A stretch of 64,000 nt of DNA from Microbacteriaceae bacterium (GCA_027490915.1 JAIXXG010000133.1:17713-81712), one strand, 5' to 3'; numbered from the stretch's first letter, positions 8,301 to 17,323 are shown. Numbers and translations: made by a program. Notes: generated from the letters alone by a model not told the origin.

Positions 8301-10397
8301 TCAGAAGCGGCCGCCGCCTCCGCGGCGACCGGAGGAACGGGGGGCGGATGACCGGCGCGCGCCACCCGAGGGGCGACCCCCGCTGCCGCCGAAGCGCGGT
8401 CGTGAGCCGCCGCCTCCGAACCCGCCGCCGAAGCCGCCGCCGGAGCGTCCGCCGCCGCCCCCGCTCAGCAGGCCGCCGATGAGGCCGCCGATGATCGCGT
8501 CGCCGACGCCCGAGCCGCCGCTGCCGCCGAGTCCGCCGATCGGGCCGCTCGGCGCGAGCGCCGCCTGCCGGTCGCCCTCGGCCGCCTGCATCGCCTGCCC
8601 GGCGTGGTCGAGCGCCCGCTGCGCCGCCTGCAGCGCCGCGGCGGGGTCGCTCGCCTGCTGCTGCAGCGCCAGCGATTCCTGCGCCTGCGCCTCGGCCAGC
8701 CGTGAACGGGCGGCCGCGCCGATGGTGCCGCGATTCGCGGCGATGAAGTCGGCGGCGGTCTGGATGCGCGCCGACGCCGAGGCGAGCGTGCGCTCCAGCG
8801 CGGCCTCGGCCTTGGCGCGCCGCTCCGCCTCCTCGCGCGCGCCCGCCAGGGCGGTGTCGAGCGCGCGGTCGGCCACCACGATGCGCTCGAGCGCGGCGAT
8901 CGGGTCGTCGGCGGGCGCTGCCGCGAGAGCCTTCTCGGCGGCCGTGACCGCGCTCGCGAGGGCCGCCCCCGCCGCGCCGGCGTCGAGGCCGGCCGCCGCG
9001 GCGATGCCCGACCGCAGGTCGTCCTGCTGGGCCACCAGAGCGGTGCGGGCCGCCGCCAGGTTGTCCGCGAGCGACTGCACGCTCGCCGTCGCGGCGGTCA
9101 GCTGCGCGAGGGCCAGCTGCGCCGAGCGCACATCGATCGCGGCCTCGCTCGTCGAGCCGGCCGTCTGCTTCTGCGCGGCCTCGGCGAGCTCGGTGTCGAT
9201 GAGCGCGAGCAGGCGGCGGGCCTGAGCGGGAGCATCCGTCACGCTCGCGAGGGCGCTCGCCGCGAACTCGCCGCGCAGACGCTCGACCGTGGACGCGGCG
9301 GTCTCGATCGCGGCCGGGGCGGCCCCGCGACCTTTCGTGACCTCGGCGATCGCCGCGGGCAGGTCGCTCTCGACATCGCGCAGGGCCTCGAAGGCCTCCT
9401 CCTGCGCTTCGAGCAGGTCGTCGGCCTCATCGCACGCGGTGATGATCGCGAGCAGCGTCGCGCGCTTCTGCTCGTCGGTCTCGGGGTTCTCGTCATCGAG
9501 CTCGCGCCGCAGTCGGAACGCCTCGGCGACCAGCTCTTTCGCGCGCGTCAGCGCCGTGCGGAACCCCTCGGTGGGGGCCGCTCCGAACTGGGCCTCGGCG
9601 AACCCGAGCTCCTGCTCGCTGGTGGTGAGCGCGTCGTCGACCTGCACGAGGCGGCGCGAGGCCGTCTGGTCGAGCTCGGCGATCGACTGCCGGTCGACGG
9701 CGGCCGTGACGGGGCCCTTCTTGCGGCGCGCGCGGGCGATCAGGTACCAGGCGATGCCGATGCCGCCCGCCCCGAGCGCGATCGGCACGATCGGGATGCC
9801 CCCGCCCTCGTCGGCCGCCTCCTCACCCGCCGGCGGCGTCGTTCCGGGGTCGTCGGTTCCGGGCTCCTCCGGCGTGTCGACGGGTTCCTCCACGGCGGTC
9901 AGGGCCGCGGTCAGCGCGTCGGCGTAGGCGATGATGCCGTCGGCCCAGCGGTCGTCGCGCAGCTCGGCGACGAGGGCCTGCTCGGCGTCGGCCAGCTGCG
10001 CATCGGTCGCCGGAAACTCCAGGCCGACGCTCGAGTCGTAGAGGCGGTCGTCGACGGCGATCGCGAGCAGGGCGTCACGATCGCCGAGGCCCGAGAGCGA
10101 TGCCGACTGGTCGACCCAGTCGGTGCTGTCGAGGGCATCGTCGAAGCGCTCGACCACGATGACGAAGAGCGAGCCGCCGGCATCGAACAGCCGATCGATC
10201 GCGTCTTGCACCCGCTGCTCGTCGCCCTCGAGCACCCCGACCTGGTCGAGCACGTAGGCGCCATCGAGGTCGGTCGGGGGAGCCGCCACGGCGGGCGTCG
10301 CGGAGGCGAGCAGCAGGCCGGCGGCGAGAGCGCCGACCGTGAGGGCCCGGGCGCGGCGCGAGCGCGCATCCCGCGTCGTTGCCTGCCGCTGCGTCAT
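8301..10397 (-). CDS. TPM-domain membrane protein with coiled coil and Gly/Arg-rich tail
   Basis: 698 residues. In order: signal peptide (about 16-39), extracellular TPM domain (about 42-165, with DLDGAYVLDQVGVL and LLAIAVDDRLYD), a Pro/Glu/Thr linker, one membrane span (about 202-222, followed by RARRKKG), a long Ala/Glu-rich cytoplasmic coiled coil (about 235-600), and a Gly-rich tail (about 620-698) ending in Ser/Arg/Gly repeats. TPM domains occur in thylakoid and bacterial proteins linked to membrane protein repair. The gene has a good Shine-Dalgarno (GGAGGG) and sits 56 bp upstream of pspA, so the pair probably forms one membrane-maintenance unit. The Gly/Arg tail is low complexity and might bind membrane or nucleic acid, which is unproven. 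Confidence 0.85.
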   Translation of the reverse strand: MTQRQATTRDARSRRARALTVGALAAGLLLASATPAVAAPPTDLDGAYVLDQVGVLEGDEQRVQDAIDRLFDAGGSLFVIVVERFDDALDSTDWVDQSASLSGLGDRDALLAIAVDDRLYDSSVGLEFPATDAQLADAEQALVAELRDDRWADGIIAYADALTAALTAVEEPVDTPEEPGTDDPGTTPPAGEEAADEGGGIPIVPIALGAGGIGIAWYLIARARRKKGPVTAAVDRQSIAELDQTASRRLVQVDDALTTSEQELGFAEAQFGAAPTEGFRTALTRAKELVAEAFRLRRELDDENPETDEQKRATLLAIITACDEADDLLEAQEEAFEALRDVESDLPAAIAEVTKGRGAAPAAIETAASTVERLRGEFAASALASVTDAPAQARRLLALIDTELAEAAQKQTAGSTSEAAIDVRSAQLALAQLTAATASVQSLADNLAAARTALVAQQDDLRSGIAAAAGLDAGAAGAALASAVTAAEKALAAAPADDPIAALERIVVADRALDTALAGAREEAERRAKAEAALERTLASASARIQTAADFIAANRGTIGAAARSRLAEAQAQESLALQQQASDPAAALQAAQRALDHAGQAMQAAEGDRQAALAPSGPIGGLGGSGGSGVGDAIIGGLIGGLLSGGGGGRSGGGFGGGFGGGGSRPRFGGSGGRPSGGARRSSAPRSSGRRGGGGRF

Positions 10398-10522
10398 CGC
10401 GTGCCCTCCGCCGGTTCGGGTGACGGCGCCGTCGCAGAGCGCGGCGGTGCTGGTGCCGCGATTCTAGCCAGCAGGGGTAGCCGCGCGTCGAGCGGATCTC
10501 GACACCATCGCGGCCCGCCGTG

Positions 10523-11305
10523 TCACTCGACGCGCAGCGGGCCGGCGAGCGTCAGCAGGCTCAGGAGGGCTTCGCCAGGGCTCACTGCGACCTCGACGCT
10601 GACCAGAACGCTGTAGTCGCCCGCCGGCAGCGGGCTGCCGTCCTGGCACGACACGGTGAGCAGCGACACGGGCACATCGAGAGAGACGCCCGGGTCGAGC
10701 GCGGCCGACAGAGCGACATCCGCCACGATCGTGCCCTCGCCGACGATCAGCCCGTCGCGCACGAGGGCGGCGGATGCGGCCGAGCGCGTCTGCACGAGCT
10801 GCACGGTGTCGGTCTCGTTGATGATGCGCACGACCCCGCTCGCCGACGGCGGCTCGGTCGTGCCGAACTGCCCGATGCCGCTCTCGACGCTCGACGGCAG
10901 CGTGGCGTCGAGGCGCAGGCGCGGGTCACCGTCGGCGGCGTCGTCGACGGGGGCGCCGCAGGCCAGGGCGTCGACGCGCGCGAGGTCGTCGCCCTCGGGC
11001 GCCGCCCCTCCGCCGTCAGTCGTGCCGAGCGACTCGGGCTGTGCGTCGGGGGCCAGGGCGTCTCCGGCCGGAGCGTCGGCCGACTCGCCCGCCGCGATGA
11101 GGGCGGGCGGCGCGAGCGCGCCCACCGCGAGACCGCCGAGCCCGAGGCTGCCGACGAGCGCGAGCGCGCCGACGCCGATCAGGCGCGGGCGGCGTCGCGC
11201 GCGGGCGGCGCGGGCCACCGCCTCCACATCGATGGCGGATGCGCGCGGCGCGTTCGCCGCCGCATCGTCGCGCAGCGCGCGCCCGAGGTCATCCAAGCCG
11301 GACAT
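10523..11305 (-). CDS. Membrane protein partnered with the SigE-type sigma factor, probable anti-sigma factor
   Basis: 260 residues: a cytoplasmic N-terminus of about 40 residues (MSGLDDLGRALRDDA), one membrane span (about 42-64), and an extracellular part with two cysteines (DALACGAP and TVSCQDG). The start overlaps the last 17 bases of the sigma-factor gene, a classic arrangement for a sigma factor and its regulator. The short N-terminal region lacks an obvious zinc-binding HxxxCxxC anti-sigma motif, so inhibition of the sigma factor is inferred from context. The extracellular domain would be the sensor. I do not recognise a named domain in it. Confidence 0.7.
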   Translation of the reverse strand: MSGLDDLGRALRDDAAANAPRASAIDVEAVARAARARRRPRLIGVGALALVGSLGLGGLAVGALAPPALIAAGESADAPAGDALAPDAQPESLGTTDGGGAAPEGDDLARVDALACGAPVDDAADGDPRLRLDATLPSSVESGIGQFGTTEPPSASGVVRIINETDTVQLVQTRSAASAALVRDGLIVGEGTIVADVALSAALDPGVSLDVPVSLLTVSCQDGSPLPAGDYSVLVSVEVAVSPGEALLSLLTLAGPLRVE

Positions 11306-11816
11306 TGCGCCCTCCTCCGGGCTCGGCGAGCGCGGTCGCGAGCTTCGCGAGCCCGTCGCTCAGATAGCGCTTGACCGCCCCGGCGCTGATGCCGAGGTCG
11401 GCGGCGATGTCGTCGACCTTCAGGTCGCCGTAGTAGCGCAGCACGACGCACGCCCGCTCGCGGGGGCTCAGGCCGTCGAGCTGCGCGCGCAGGTCGATGC
11501 GCGCATCCGTCGCCGCGTCGGGAGCCTCGGCCAGCTCGGCGCGCGCGAGCAGCGGGGCCGCCGCCCGCCACCGCGCCGCGCGCCGGCCGCGGTCGAGCCA
11601 GGCGCTCGCGATCGCCCGCCGCACGTATGCTTCGGCGCGCTCGATGGCGAAGCCGTTGCGCAGGCGGCCGAAGGTGGCGACGAGCCCGGTCTGCACGAGG
11701 TCGGCGGCATCGTCGGCGTTGCCGCACAGGATGTACGCGTAGCGCGTCAGGGCGTCGCCGCGCTCGGCGACGAGCGTCGCGAGCGTGCGCTCCCACTCCG
11801 CCTGCTGCGTCGGCAC
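11289..11816 (-). CDS. SigE-family (ECF-type) RNA polymerase sigma factor
   Basis: 175 residues from a GTG at 11814-11816, preceded by GGGGAGGG seven bases upstream; an in-frame ATG at 11855 would add 13 residues but has a poorly spaced GGAAGG. Region 2 is seen in RGDALTRYAYILCGNADDAADLVQ and region 4 in LSPRERACVVLRYYGDLKVDDIA with helix-turn-helix DLGISAGAVKRYLSDGLAKL. It would direct RNA polymerase to a small regulon. The downstream overlapping membrane protein is its likely regulator. The regulon cannot be read from this window. Confidence 0.85.
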   Translation of the reverse strand: MPTQQAEWERTLATLVAERGDALTRYAYILCGNADDAADLVQTGLVATFGRLRNGFAIERAEAYVRRAIASAWLDRGRRAARWRAAAPLLARAELAEAPDAATDARIDLRAQLDGLSPRERACVVLRYYGDLKVDDIAADLGISAGAVKRYLSDGLAKLATALAEPGGGRNVRLG

Positions 11817-11866
11817 CGTCCTGCCCTCCCCGGCGCGCGGGTGCGCACCGGACATACCCTTCCAGA

Positions 11867-11884
11867 ACCGCGCGAGAGCGCGGT
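11867..11884. promoter_or_regulatory. Inverted repeat between pckG and the sigma-factor gene
   Basis: A perfect repeat with 7-bp arms ACCGCGC and GCGCGGT around a 4-bp GAGA. It lies between the pckG stop and the sigma-factor start, on the same strand. It could be a stem-loop ending pckG transcription (no T-tract follows) or an operator for the sigma gene. Confidence 0.4.
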
Positions 11885-11950
11885 CTCACCCTCTCAGACG
11901 ACGGAACGCCCGAGAACGTTGGGGGAGGGCAGATCGGGGATGCGGTGGCC

Positions 11951-13831
11951 TCAGCCGCGCGCGGCCTCGAGGCGCCCGCGCAGCAGCGCGAGCTGCCGCT
12001 GCAGCTCGACCGGCAGGCGCTCGCCGAAGCTCGCGAAGAAGCGCTCGATGTCGTCCGCTTCCGCCAGGAAGGCCTCGGGGTCGACGCGGAAGAGCTCCTC
12101 GAGCGCGGCGTCATCGATCTCGATGCCGTCGAGGGTGAGACCACCCGGCATCGGCAGCGAGCCGATCGGCGAGTCGACCGCGCCGACCTGGCCGTCGATG
12201 CGCGCCACCATCCACTCGAGAACGCGGGCGTTGTCGCCGAAGCCCGGCCAGAGGAACGAGCCGTCGGCGCCCTTCCGGAACCAGTTCACCTGGAACACGC
12301 GCGGCACCCGGGCCGACCGCCGCAGCCGGCGACCGAAGTCGAGCCAGTGCGCGAAGTAGTCGGCCATGTTGTAGCCGGCGAAGGGCAGCATCGCGAACGG
12401 GTCGCGGCGCAGCTCGCCGACGGTGCCTTCGGCGGCCGCCGTCTGCTCGGAAGCGATCGTGGCGCCCATGAAGACACCGTGATCCCAGTCGCGCGCCTCT
12501 ACCACCAAGGGCACGTTGCTGGCTCGGCGGCCGCCGAAGATGATGGCGTCGATCACGACGCCCTCCGGGTCGTCCCAGTCCTCGGCGATCGAGGGGCACT
12601 GCCGGGCCGACACGGTGAATCGGGAGTTCGGGTGGGCGGCCGGGCGGCCGCTCGCGGGGGTCCACTGCTCGCCGCGCCAGTCCGTCAGGCTGGCGGGCTT
12701 CTCATCGGTGAGCCCCTCCCACCACACGTCGCCCTCGGGGGTCGTGGCGACGTTCGTGAAGATCGTGTTGCCCCACAGCGCGTCGACCGCGGTGGGGTTG
12801 GTGCGCAGGCCGGTGCCGGGCGCCACGCCGAAGAAGCCGGCCTCGGGGTTGATGGCGCGCAGGCGGCCGTCGGCGCCGATCCACAGCCAGGCGATGTCGT
12901 CGCCGATGGTCTCGACCGTCCAGCCGGGCAGGGTCGGCGTCATCATCGCCATGTTCGTCTTGCCGCACGCGCTCGGGAAGGCCGCGGCGAAGTGGTAGCT
13001 GCGCCCGGTCGGCGGGGTGACCTTGATGAGCAGCATGTGCTCGGCGAGCCAGCCCTCCTCGCGGGCCATGACCGAGGCGATGCGCAGCGCGTAGGCCTTC
13101 TTGGCGAGGATCGCGTTGCCGCCGTAGGCCGAGCCGTACGACCAGATCTCGCGGGTCTCGGGGAAGTGCACGATGTACTTGGTGTCGTTGCAGGGCCACG
13201 GCACGTCGGCCTGGCCCGGGGCGAGCGGTGCGCCGACGCTGTGCACGGCGGGCACCCAGGATGCTCCGCGGGCGATCTGCTCGAGCGCGGCATCCCCCAT
13301 GCGGGTCATGGTGCCGACGCTCACGACGACGTACGGCGAGTCGGTCAGCTGCACGCCGAACCGCGCCATGGGCGACCCGATGGGGCCCATCGCGAAGGGC
13401 ACGACGTACATCGTGCGCCCGCGCATGGCGCCGCGGAACACGCCCCGCAGCTCGGCGCGCATCGCGGCCGGCTCGCGCCAGTTGTTGGTCGGGCCGGCGT
13501 CGGCCTCGTCGTCGGTGCAGATGAAGGTGCGGCTCTCGAGCCGGGCGACGTCGCTCTCGGCCGAGCGCGCGATGAACGAGTAGGGGCGCAGGTCGGGGTT
13601 CAGCTGCTCGATGGTGCCGTTGGTGACGAGCAGCTGCAGCAGCTCGTGGCGCTCGCGCGTCGAGCCGTCGACCCAGACGATCTCGGCGGGCTCGAGCAGG
13701 GCGGCCTGCTCGGCCACCCAGGCCTGCACCTCGGCGGGGCGCACGACGACGCGCTCGGCGACGGGCGCGGCGGTGCGCGCGGCGACCACGGGAACAGGGC
13801 CGGTGGTGCGGGGGCGGTCGAGCAGTGTCAT
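11951..13831 (-). CDS. pckG: Phosphoenolpyruvate carboxykinase (GTP)
   Basis: 626 residues from an ATG at 13829-13831 preceded by GAGGGAG seven bases upstream; the GTG five codons earlier lies before that Shine-Dalgarno. The GTP-type enzyme is recognised by [13 protein letters not shown], the kinase-1a loop that contains the hyper-reactive Cys, and by full-length similarity including the NWREPAAM and [17 protein letters not shown] segments. It converts oxaloacetate plus GTP to PEP, CO2 and GDP and links the TCA cycle to gluconeogenesis. It is divergent from a RamB-type regulator, a family known in Corynebacterium to control acetate and gluconeogenic genes, so RamB control of pckG is a reasonable inference. 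Confidence 0.96.
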   Translation of the reverse strand: MTLLDRPRTTGPVPVVAARTAAPVAERVVVRPAEVQAWVAEQAALLEPAEIVWVDGSTRERHELLQLLVTNGTIEQLNPDLRPYSFIARSAESDVARLESRTFICTDDEADAGPTNNWREPAAMRAELRGVFRGAMRGRTMYVVPFAMGPIGSPMARFGVQLTDSPYVVVSVGTMTRMGDAALEQIARGASWVPAVHSVGAPLAPGQADVPWPCNDTKYIVHFPETREIWSYGSAYGGNAILAKKAYALRIASVMAREEGWLAEHMLLIKVTPPTGRSYHFAAAFPSACGKTNMAMMTPTLPGWTVETIGDDIAWLWIGADGRLRAINPEAGFFGVAPGTGLRTNPTAVDALWGNTIFTNVATTPEGDVWWEGLTDEKPASLTDWRGEQWTPASGRPAAHPNSRFTVSARQCPSIAEDWDDPEGVVIDAIIFGGRRASNVPLVVEARDWDHGVFMGATIASEQTAAAEGTVGELRRDPFAMLPFAGYNMADYFAHWLDFGRRLRRSARVPRVFQVNWFRKGADGSFLWPGFGDNARVLEWMVARIDGQVGAVDSPIGSLPMPGGLTLDGIEIDDAALEELFRVDPEAFLAEADDIERFFASFGERLPVELQRQLALLRGRLEAARG

Positions 13832-13909
13832 GGCGGTCTCCCTCACGAGATTTCCTGCGATATCCCCATGCTGGCCCTCCTCAGCGGGTGGTTCAGCCCG
13901 AATCGAGTG

Positions 13910-13929
13910 GAAAGAACAGCCGTTCTTTC
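13910..13929. promoter_or_regulatory. Perfect palindrome upstream of the RamB-type gene
   Basis: Arms GAAAGAAC and GTTCTTTC separated by AGCC: 8 of 8 bases pair. It lies 15 bp before the regulator's GTG, directly upstream of a -10-like TATGGT. Position and symmetry suggest a dimeric regulator site, most simply for autoregulation or joint control with pckG. It differs from the TTTGCAAA-like RamB box described in Corynebacterium. Confidence 0.6.
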
Positions 13930-13931
13930 GA

Positions 13932-13937
13932 TATGGT
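13932..13937 (+). promoter_or_regulatory. -10 box of the RamB-type gene, leaderless
   Basis: TATGGT, six bases before the GTG at 13944, fits the TANNNT actinobacterial -10. No Shine-Dalgarno precedes the GTG, so transcription probably starts at or next to the start codon. Confidence 0.45.
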
Positions 13938-13943
13938 CAAGCC

Positions 13944-15383
13944 GTGAGCGACCTCGTGACCCTCGGCCAGCGCATCCGGCACTACCGCACCGCGGCGGGC
14001 CTGACCCTCGACCAGCTCGGCGACCGCGTCGGTGTCGCCGGCAGCCAGCTCTCGCTCATGGAGAACGGACGGCGCGAGCCGCGCGTGACGCTGCTGACCG
14101 CGATCGGCACCGAGCTGGGGGTGACGCTCGCCGACCTGCTCGACACCACGCCGCCGACGCCGCGCGCCGCCCTCGAGATCGAGCTCGAGCGCGCGCAGCG
14201 CAGCCCGCACTACGCCGGGCTCGGCCTGCCGGTCGTGCGCGCGGGCCGGTCGATGCCGGACGACGTGCTCGAGTCGCTCGTCGGCCTGCATCGCGCCCTG
14301 CTCGAGCGCGAGCGCCAGGCCATCGCGACGCCCGAGGAGGCCCGCCGCGCCAACACCGCGCAGCGCCTGCACATGCGCACGCTCGACAACTACCTGCCCG
14401 ACATCGAGGAGCTCGCTCAGCAGGTGGTGCGCGAGTCGGGCCACGTGAGCGGCGCGCTCACCCACCGCGAAGTCGGCCTCATGGCGCAGAAGCTCGGCTT
14501 CGAGCTCGTCTACGTCAACGACCTGCCGCACTCGGCCCGGTCGGTCACCGATCTCGACAACGGCCGCATCTACCTGCCGCCCGCGTCGATCCCCGGCGGG
14601 CACGGTCTGCGATCGATGGCCCTGCAGGCCATCGCGCACCGGCTGCTCGGGCACGAGGTGCCGACGAGCTACGCCGAGTTCCTGCGCCAGCGGCTCGAGA
14701 TCAACTACTTCGCGGCGGCCTGCCTCATGCCGCGCGAGCAGTCGGTCGCGTTCCTCAGCCAGGCCAAGGCCGACCGCAACATCGCGGTCGAAGACTTCCG
14801 CGACGCGTTCGGCGTCACCCACGAGGCCGCGGCGCTGCGGTTCACCAACCTCGCCACCAGCCACCTCGACCTGACCGTGCACTTCTTGCGGGTCGGCGAC
14901 GACGGTGCGGTCTACAAGGCGTACGAGAACGATGGGCTGCGCCTCCCCGTCGATGTCACGGGCTCGACCGAGGGGCAGCTGGTGTGCCGCAAATGGAGCG
15001 CCCGTGCGGCCTTCGCGCGCACGAACCGCACGACCGAGTACTACCAGTACACCGACACCCCCGAGGGCACGTTCTGGGAGTCGACGCAGATCGGTACGAG
15101 CGCCAGCGACGAGTTCTCGATCACGGTCGGGGTGCCGTTCGCCGACTCGAAGTGGTTCCGCGGCCGCGACACGGTCAACCGCCACCGCTCGACGTGCCCC
15201 GACCCGACGTGCTGCAAGCGGCCCGACGGCGAGCTCGCGACCCGCTGGAAGGGCAAGGTCTGGACGAGCGCGAAGCTGCACGCGCACATCCTGTCGCCGC
15301 TGCCGAGCGGCACCTTCCCGGGTGTCGACGACCTCGAGCTCTACCGGTTCCTCGAGAGCCACGCGGCCGACGCCGAGCAGTAG
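13944..15383 (+). CDS. RamB-type transcriptional regulator (XRE HTH, ImmA/IrrE-like domain)
   Basis: 479 residues. An XRE helix-turn-helix lies at about 5-60 (LGQRIRHYRTAAGLTLDQLG, then VAGSQLSLMENGRREP). The middle contains an IrrE/ImmA-like segment (ALQAIAHRLLGHEVP, about 230-250) that lacks a clean HExxH, and the C-terminus a short-chain fatty-acyl regulator domain with a Cys cluster (RSTCPDPTCCKR, about 415). This architecture is that of RamB, which binds upstream of acetate, glyoxylate and gluconeogenesis genes in Corynebacterium. It is divergent from pckG, supporting such a role here. The start GTG follows a -10 box and palindrome with no Shine-Dalgarno. Confidence 0.85.
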   Translation: MSDLVTLGQRIRHYRTAAGLTLDQLGDRVGVAGSQLSLMENGRREPRVTLLTAIGTELGVTLADLLDTTPPTPRAALEIELERAQRSPHYAGLGLPVVRAGRSMPDDVLESLVGLHRALLERERQAIATPEEARRANTAQRLHMRTLDNYLPDIEELAQQVVRESGHVSGALTHREVGLMAQKLGFELVYVNDLPHSARSVTDLDNGRIYLPPASIPGGHGLRSMALQAIAHRLLGHEVPTSYAEFLRQRLEINYFAAACLMPREQSVAFLSQAKADRNIAVEDFRDAFGVTHEAAALRFTNLATSHLDLTVHFLRVGDDGAVYKAYENDGLRLPVDVTGSTEGQLVCRKWSARAAFARTNRTTEYYQYTDTPEGTFWESTQIGTSASDEFSITVGVPFADSKWFRGRDTVNRHRSTCPDPTCCKRPDGELATRWKGKVWTSAKLHAHILSPLPSGTFPGVDDLELYRFLESHAADAEQ

Positions 15384-15403
15384 CCGGCGCCGAGCGGCAG
15401 GGC

Positions 15404-16594
15404 TCAGGCGCTCGGCGCGGCGTCTTTCGGCAGCTTGCGCACGGCCGCGCGGCGGCGGCGCCGGCTGGGGGTCATCGACCGCATCTCCTCCATGCGCCCG
15501 AAGCACAGCAGGCGGTCCTCCGCCTGCAGCACCTGCGAGCGGCGCGGGTTCGGAATCACGGTCGTGCCGCGATTGAGCGTCAGCACCGTGATGTCGCGGT
15601 CGAGGATGCCCGCCTCGCCGAGCGGCTTGCCCACGATGTCGGCCCCCGCGTGCACGACGAGCTCGGCCACGCCGTAGCCCGTCGACACCGACAGCCGCTG
15701 CCGCACGTCGATGTCGGGGAAGGCGACCTCGTGCGAGATGTAGTCGATGATCGCGCCGGCGACGTCGAGCTTGGTCGCGCGCTCGATGCCCTCGAGGCCG
15801 GGGGAGGAGTTGACCTCCATCACCAGTGGCCCCTCGTTGCCCTCGAGCATGTCGACGCCGGCGACCCGCAGGCCCATGATCTGCGCCGACCGTACGGCGG
15901 CCCGCTCGTACTCGGGGCTCAGCGACACGGCCTCGACCGAGCCGCCGCGGTGCACGTTCGACCGGAACTCGTCGCCGTCGGCGGTGCGGCGCATCGCCGC
16001 GACGACGCGATCGCCCACGACGAGGGCACGGATGTCGCGGCCGCGGCTCTCGGCGATGAACTGCTGAATGAGCACGTTCTGGTTCGTCGAGTGCAGCGTC
16101 TCGATGATGGCCTCGGCGACCTTGGCCTGGGGGGCGAGGATCACGCCGATGCCCTGCGTGCCCTCGAGCAGCTTGATCACCACCGGTGCGCCGCCGACGC
16201 GCTCGATGGCGGGGCGCACGTCGGCGCGGTTGCGCACGAAGGCGGTGGCGGGCATCCCGATGCCGTGGCGGCTCAGAATCTGCGTGGCTCGCAGCTTGTC
16301 GCGGGCGTTGCTGATGCCGTTGGCGGTGTTGGGGGTGAAGACATCCATCTGCTCGAACTGCCGCACGACGGCCGTGCCGAAGTAGGTGATCGAGTTGCCG
16401 ATGCGGGGCAGGATCGCGTCGTAGGTCGACAGCGGCTTGCCGCGGTAGTTGAGGTCGGGCTCGGGCCCGGTCAGGTCGACGGCGAAGCGCAGGGTGTTGA
16501 GCACCTTCACGCGATGGCCGCGCTGCTCGGCCGCCGCGCGCAGCCGCCCGGTCGAGTACGAGTGCGGGGCACGCGAGAGAATGGCGAGTTTCAT
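15404..16594 (-). CDS. rimK: RimK-type ATP-grasp ligase with C-terminal RCK_C-like domain
   Basis: 396 residues from an ATG at 16592-16594 (MKLAILSRAPHSYSTGRL). The first 300 residues match RimK: N-terminal domain, ATP-grasp loop around VVIKLLEGTQGIGV, and metal-binding end LVMEVNSSPGLEGIE. RimK adds glutamates to the C-terminus of ribosomal protein S6. After about residue 305 comes a second domain (VAELVVHAGADIVGKPL through LQAEDRLLCFG) that reads like the TrkA-C/RCK_C ligand-binding domain of K+ channel regulators, then a basic tail with Arg runs. This tail domain could couple ligase activity to a small ligand. A RimB-type protease is divergent, 25 bp away. Confidence 0.88.
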   Translation of the reverse strand: MKLAILSRAPHSYSTGRLRAAAEQRGHRVKVLNTLRFAVDLTGPEPDLNYRGKPLSTYDAILPRIGNSITYFGTAVVRQFEQMDVFTPNTANGISNARDKLRATQILSRHGIGMPATAFVRNRADVRPAIERVGGAPVVIKLLEGTQGIGVILAPQAKVAEAIIETLHSTNQNVLIQQFIAESRGRDIRALVVGDRVVAAMRRTADGDEFRSNVHRGGSVEAVSLSPEYERAAVRSAQIMGLRVAGVDMLEGNEGPLVMEVNSSPGLEGIERATKLDVAGAIIDYISHEVAFPDIDVRQRLSVSTGYGVAELVVHAGADIVGKPLGEAGILDRDITVLTLNRGTTVIPNPRRSQVLQAEDRLLCFGRMEEMRSMTPSRRRRRAAVRKLPKDAAPSA

Positions 16595-16619
16595 GGGGCG
16601 CCCCTGACAAGATGAGGGT

Positions 16620-17105
16620 GTGACTGAGCCCGCCCATTCAACCACCATCGCGGGGTGGCGCGAATGGGTCGCCCTGCCCTCGGCGGGGGTGCCCTGGATC
16701 AAGGCCAAGCTCGACACCGGCGCCCGCACCTCGAGCGTGCACGCCTTCGACATCGAGCCGCTGCCGGCGGGCCCTGACGGGGTCGAGCGGGTGCGGTTCC
16801 GGCTGCACCCCTGGCAGCGGTCGGCCGCCGACATCGTGACCGTCGAGTGCCCCGTGCACGACCGCCGCCTGGTGCGCAGCTCATCCGGTCACGCCGAGGA
16901 GCGCATCGTCGTGCTGATGGACATCACGCTCATCGGCCGCACCATCACGGCCGAGATGACACTGAGCAACCGCGACGCGATGGGCTTCCGGATGCTCATC
17001 GGCCGTCAAGCGCTGCGGCAGGGTTTCGTGGTCGACCCTCGGAGGTCGTTCCTCGGAGGCCGCGCGCCGAAGCCGGTGCGCCGCCAGAACCGCGGCGCCG
17101 ATTAG
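16620..17105 (+). CDS. RimB-type retropepsin-like protease (ATP-dependent zinc protease family)
   Basis: 161 residues from a GTG. The aspartic-protease-like DTGART motif is at about residues 33-38 in KAKLDTGARTSSVHA, followed by a small beta-rich domain, consistent with the PF05618 family placed near rimK. In gamma-proteobacteria RimB trims poly-glutamate tails added by RimK; the same job here is inferred from the divergent neighbour. A basic tail (RAPKPVRRQNRG) ends the protein. The 25-bp gap to rimK means both promoters overlap; a CAAGAT six bases before the GTG could be a leaderless -10. Confidence 0.85.
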   Translation: MTEPAHSTTIAGWREWVALPSAGVPWIKAKLDTGARTSSVHAFDIEPLPAGPDGVERVRFRLHPWQRSAADIVTVECPVHDRRLVRSSSGHAEERIVVLMDITLIGRTITAEMTLSNRDAMGFRMLIGRQALRQGFVVDPRRSFLGGRAPKPVRRQNRGAD

Positions 17106-17196
17106 CCCGAGCCGAGACCGCGCAGCGGCGCGACCGCGCTCGTGCCGCGGAAGCGGACGCTGCGCCGCAGGAGCGGCGGCGCAGCAATAGGAACCG

Positions 17197-17269
17197 CGCC
17201 CCCGACAGGATTCGAACCTGCGACCCTCAGTACCGGAAACTGATGCTCTATCCCCTGAGCTACGGAGGC
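17197..17269 (-). tRNA. tRNA-Arg(CCG)
   Basis: Reverse-strand cloverleaf with acceptor GCCTCCG pairing with CGGGGGC (one G-U), D-arm GCTCAGGGGATAGAGC, anticodon stem TCAGT/ACTGA with loop TTCCGGT (anticodon CCG, reading CGG), T-arm GCAGG-TTCGAAT-CCTGT and discriminator G. CCA is not encoded. The gene lies between rimB and the transglutaminase gene, about 950 bp from argS, the synthetase that charges it. Confidence 0.95.
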
Positions 17270-17323
17270 TCAATCAGCCTAGCGGGTCTCGCGCGGGTCG
17301 CGGTGCCGTGCCAGGCTGGCGCC

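Noticed and set aside
11627..16615. A 1,662-codon forward open frame spanning pckG, the RamB gene and rimK
   Set aside because: It crosses three well-supported genes in the wrong frame or strand and has no recognisable protein features.
13893..16637. A 914-codon reverse open frame across the RamB gene and rimK
   Set aside because: It lies antisense to the RamB gene and out of frame with rimK, is rich in Arg/Gly/His runs, and shows no domain. High GC removes stops from the shadow frames.
17197..17269. tRNA gene as an integration site of a mobile element
   Set aside because: I saw no duplicated tRNA 3' end and no integrase or phage gene within the window, and both sides are housekeeping genes.
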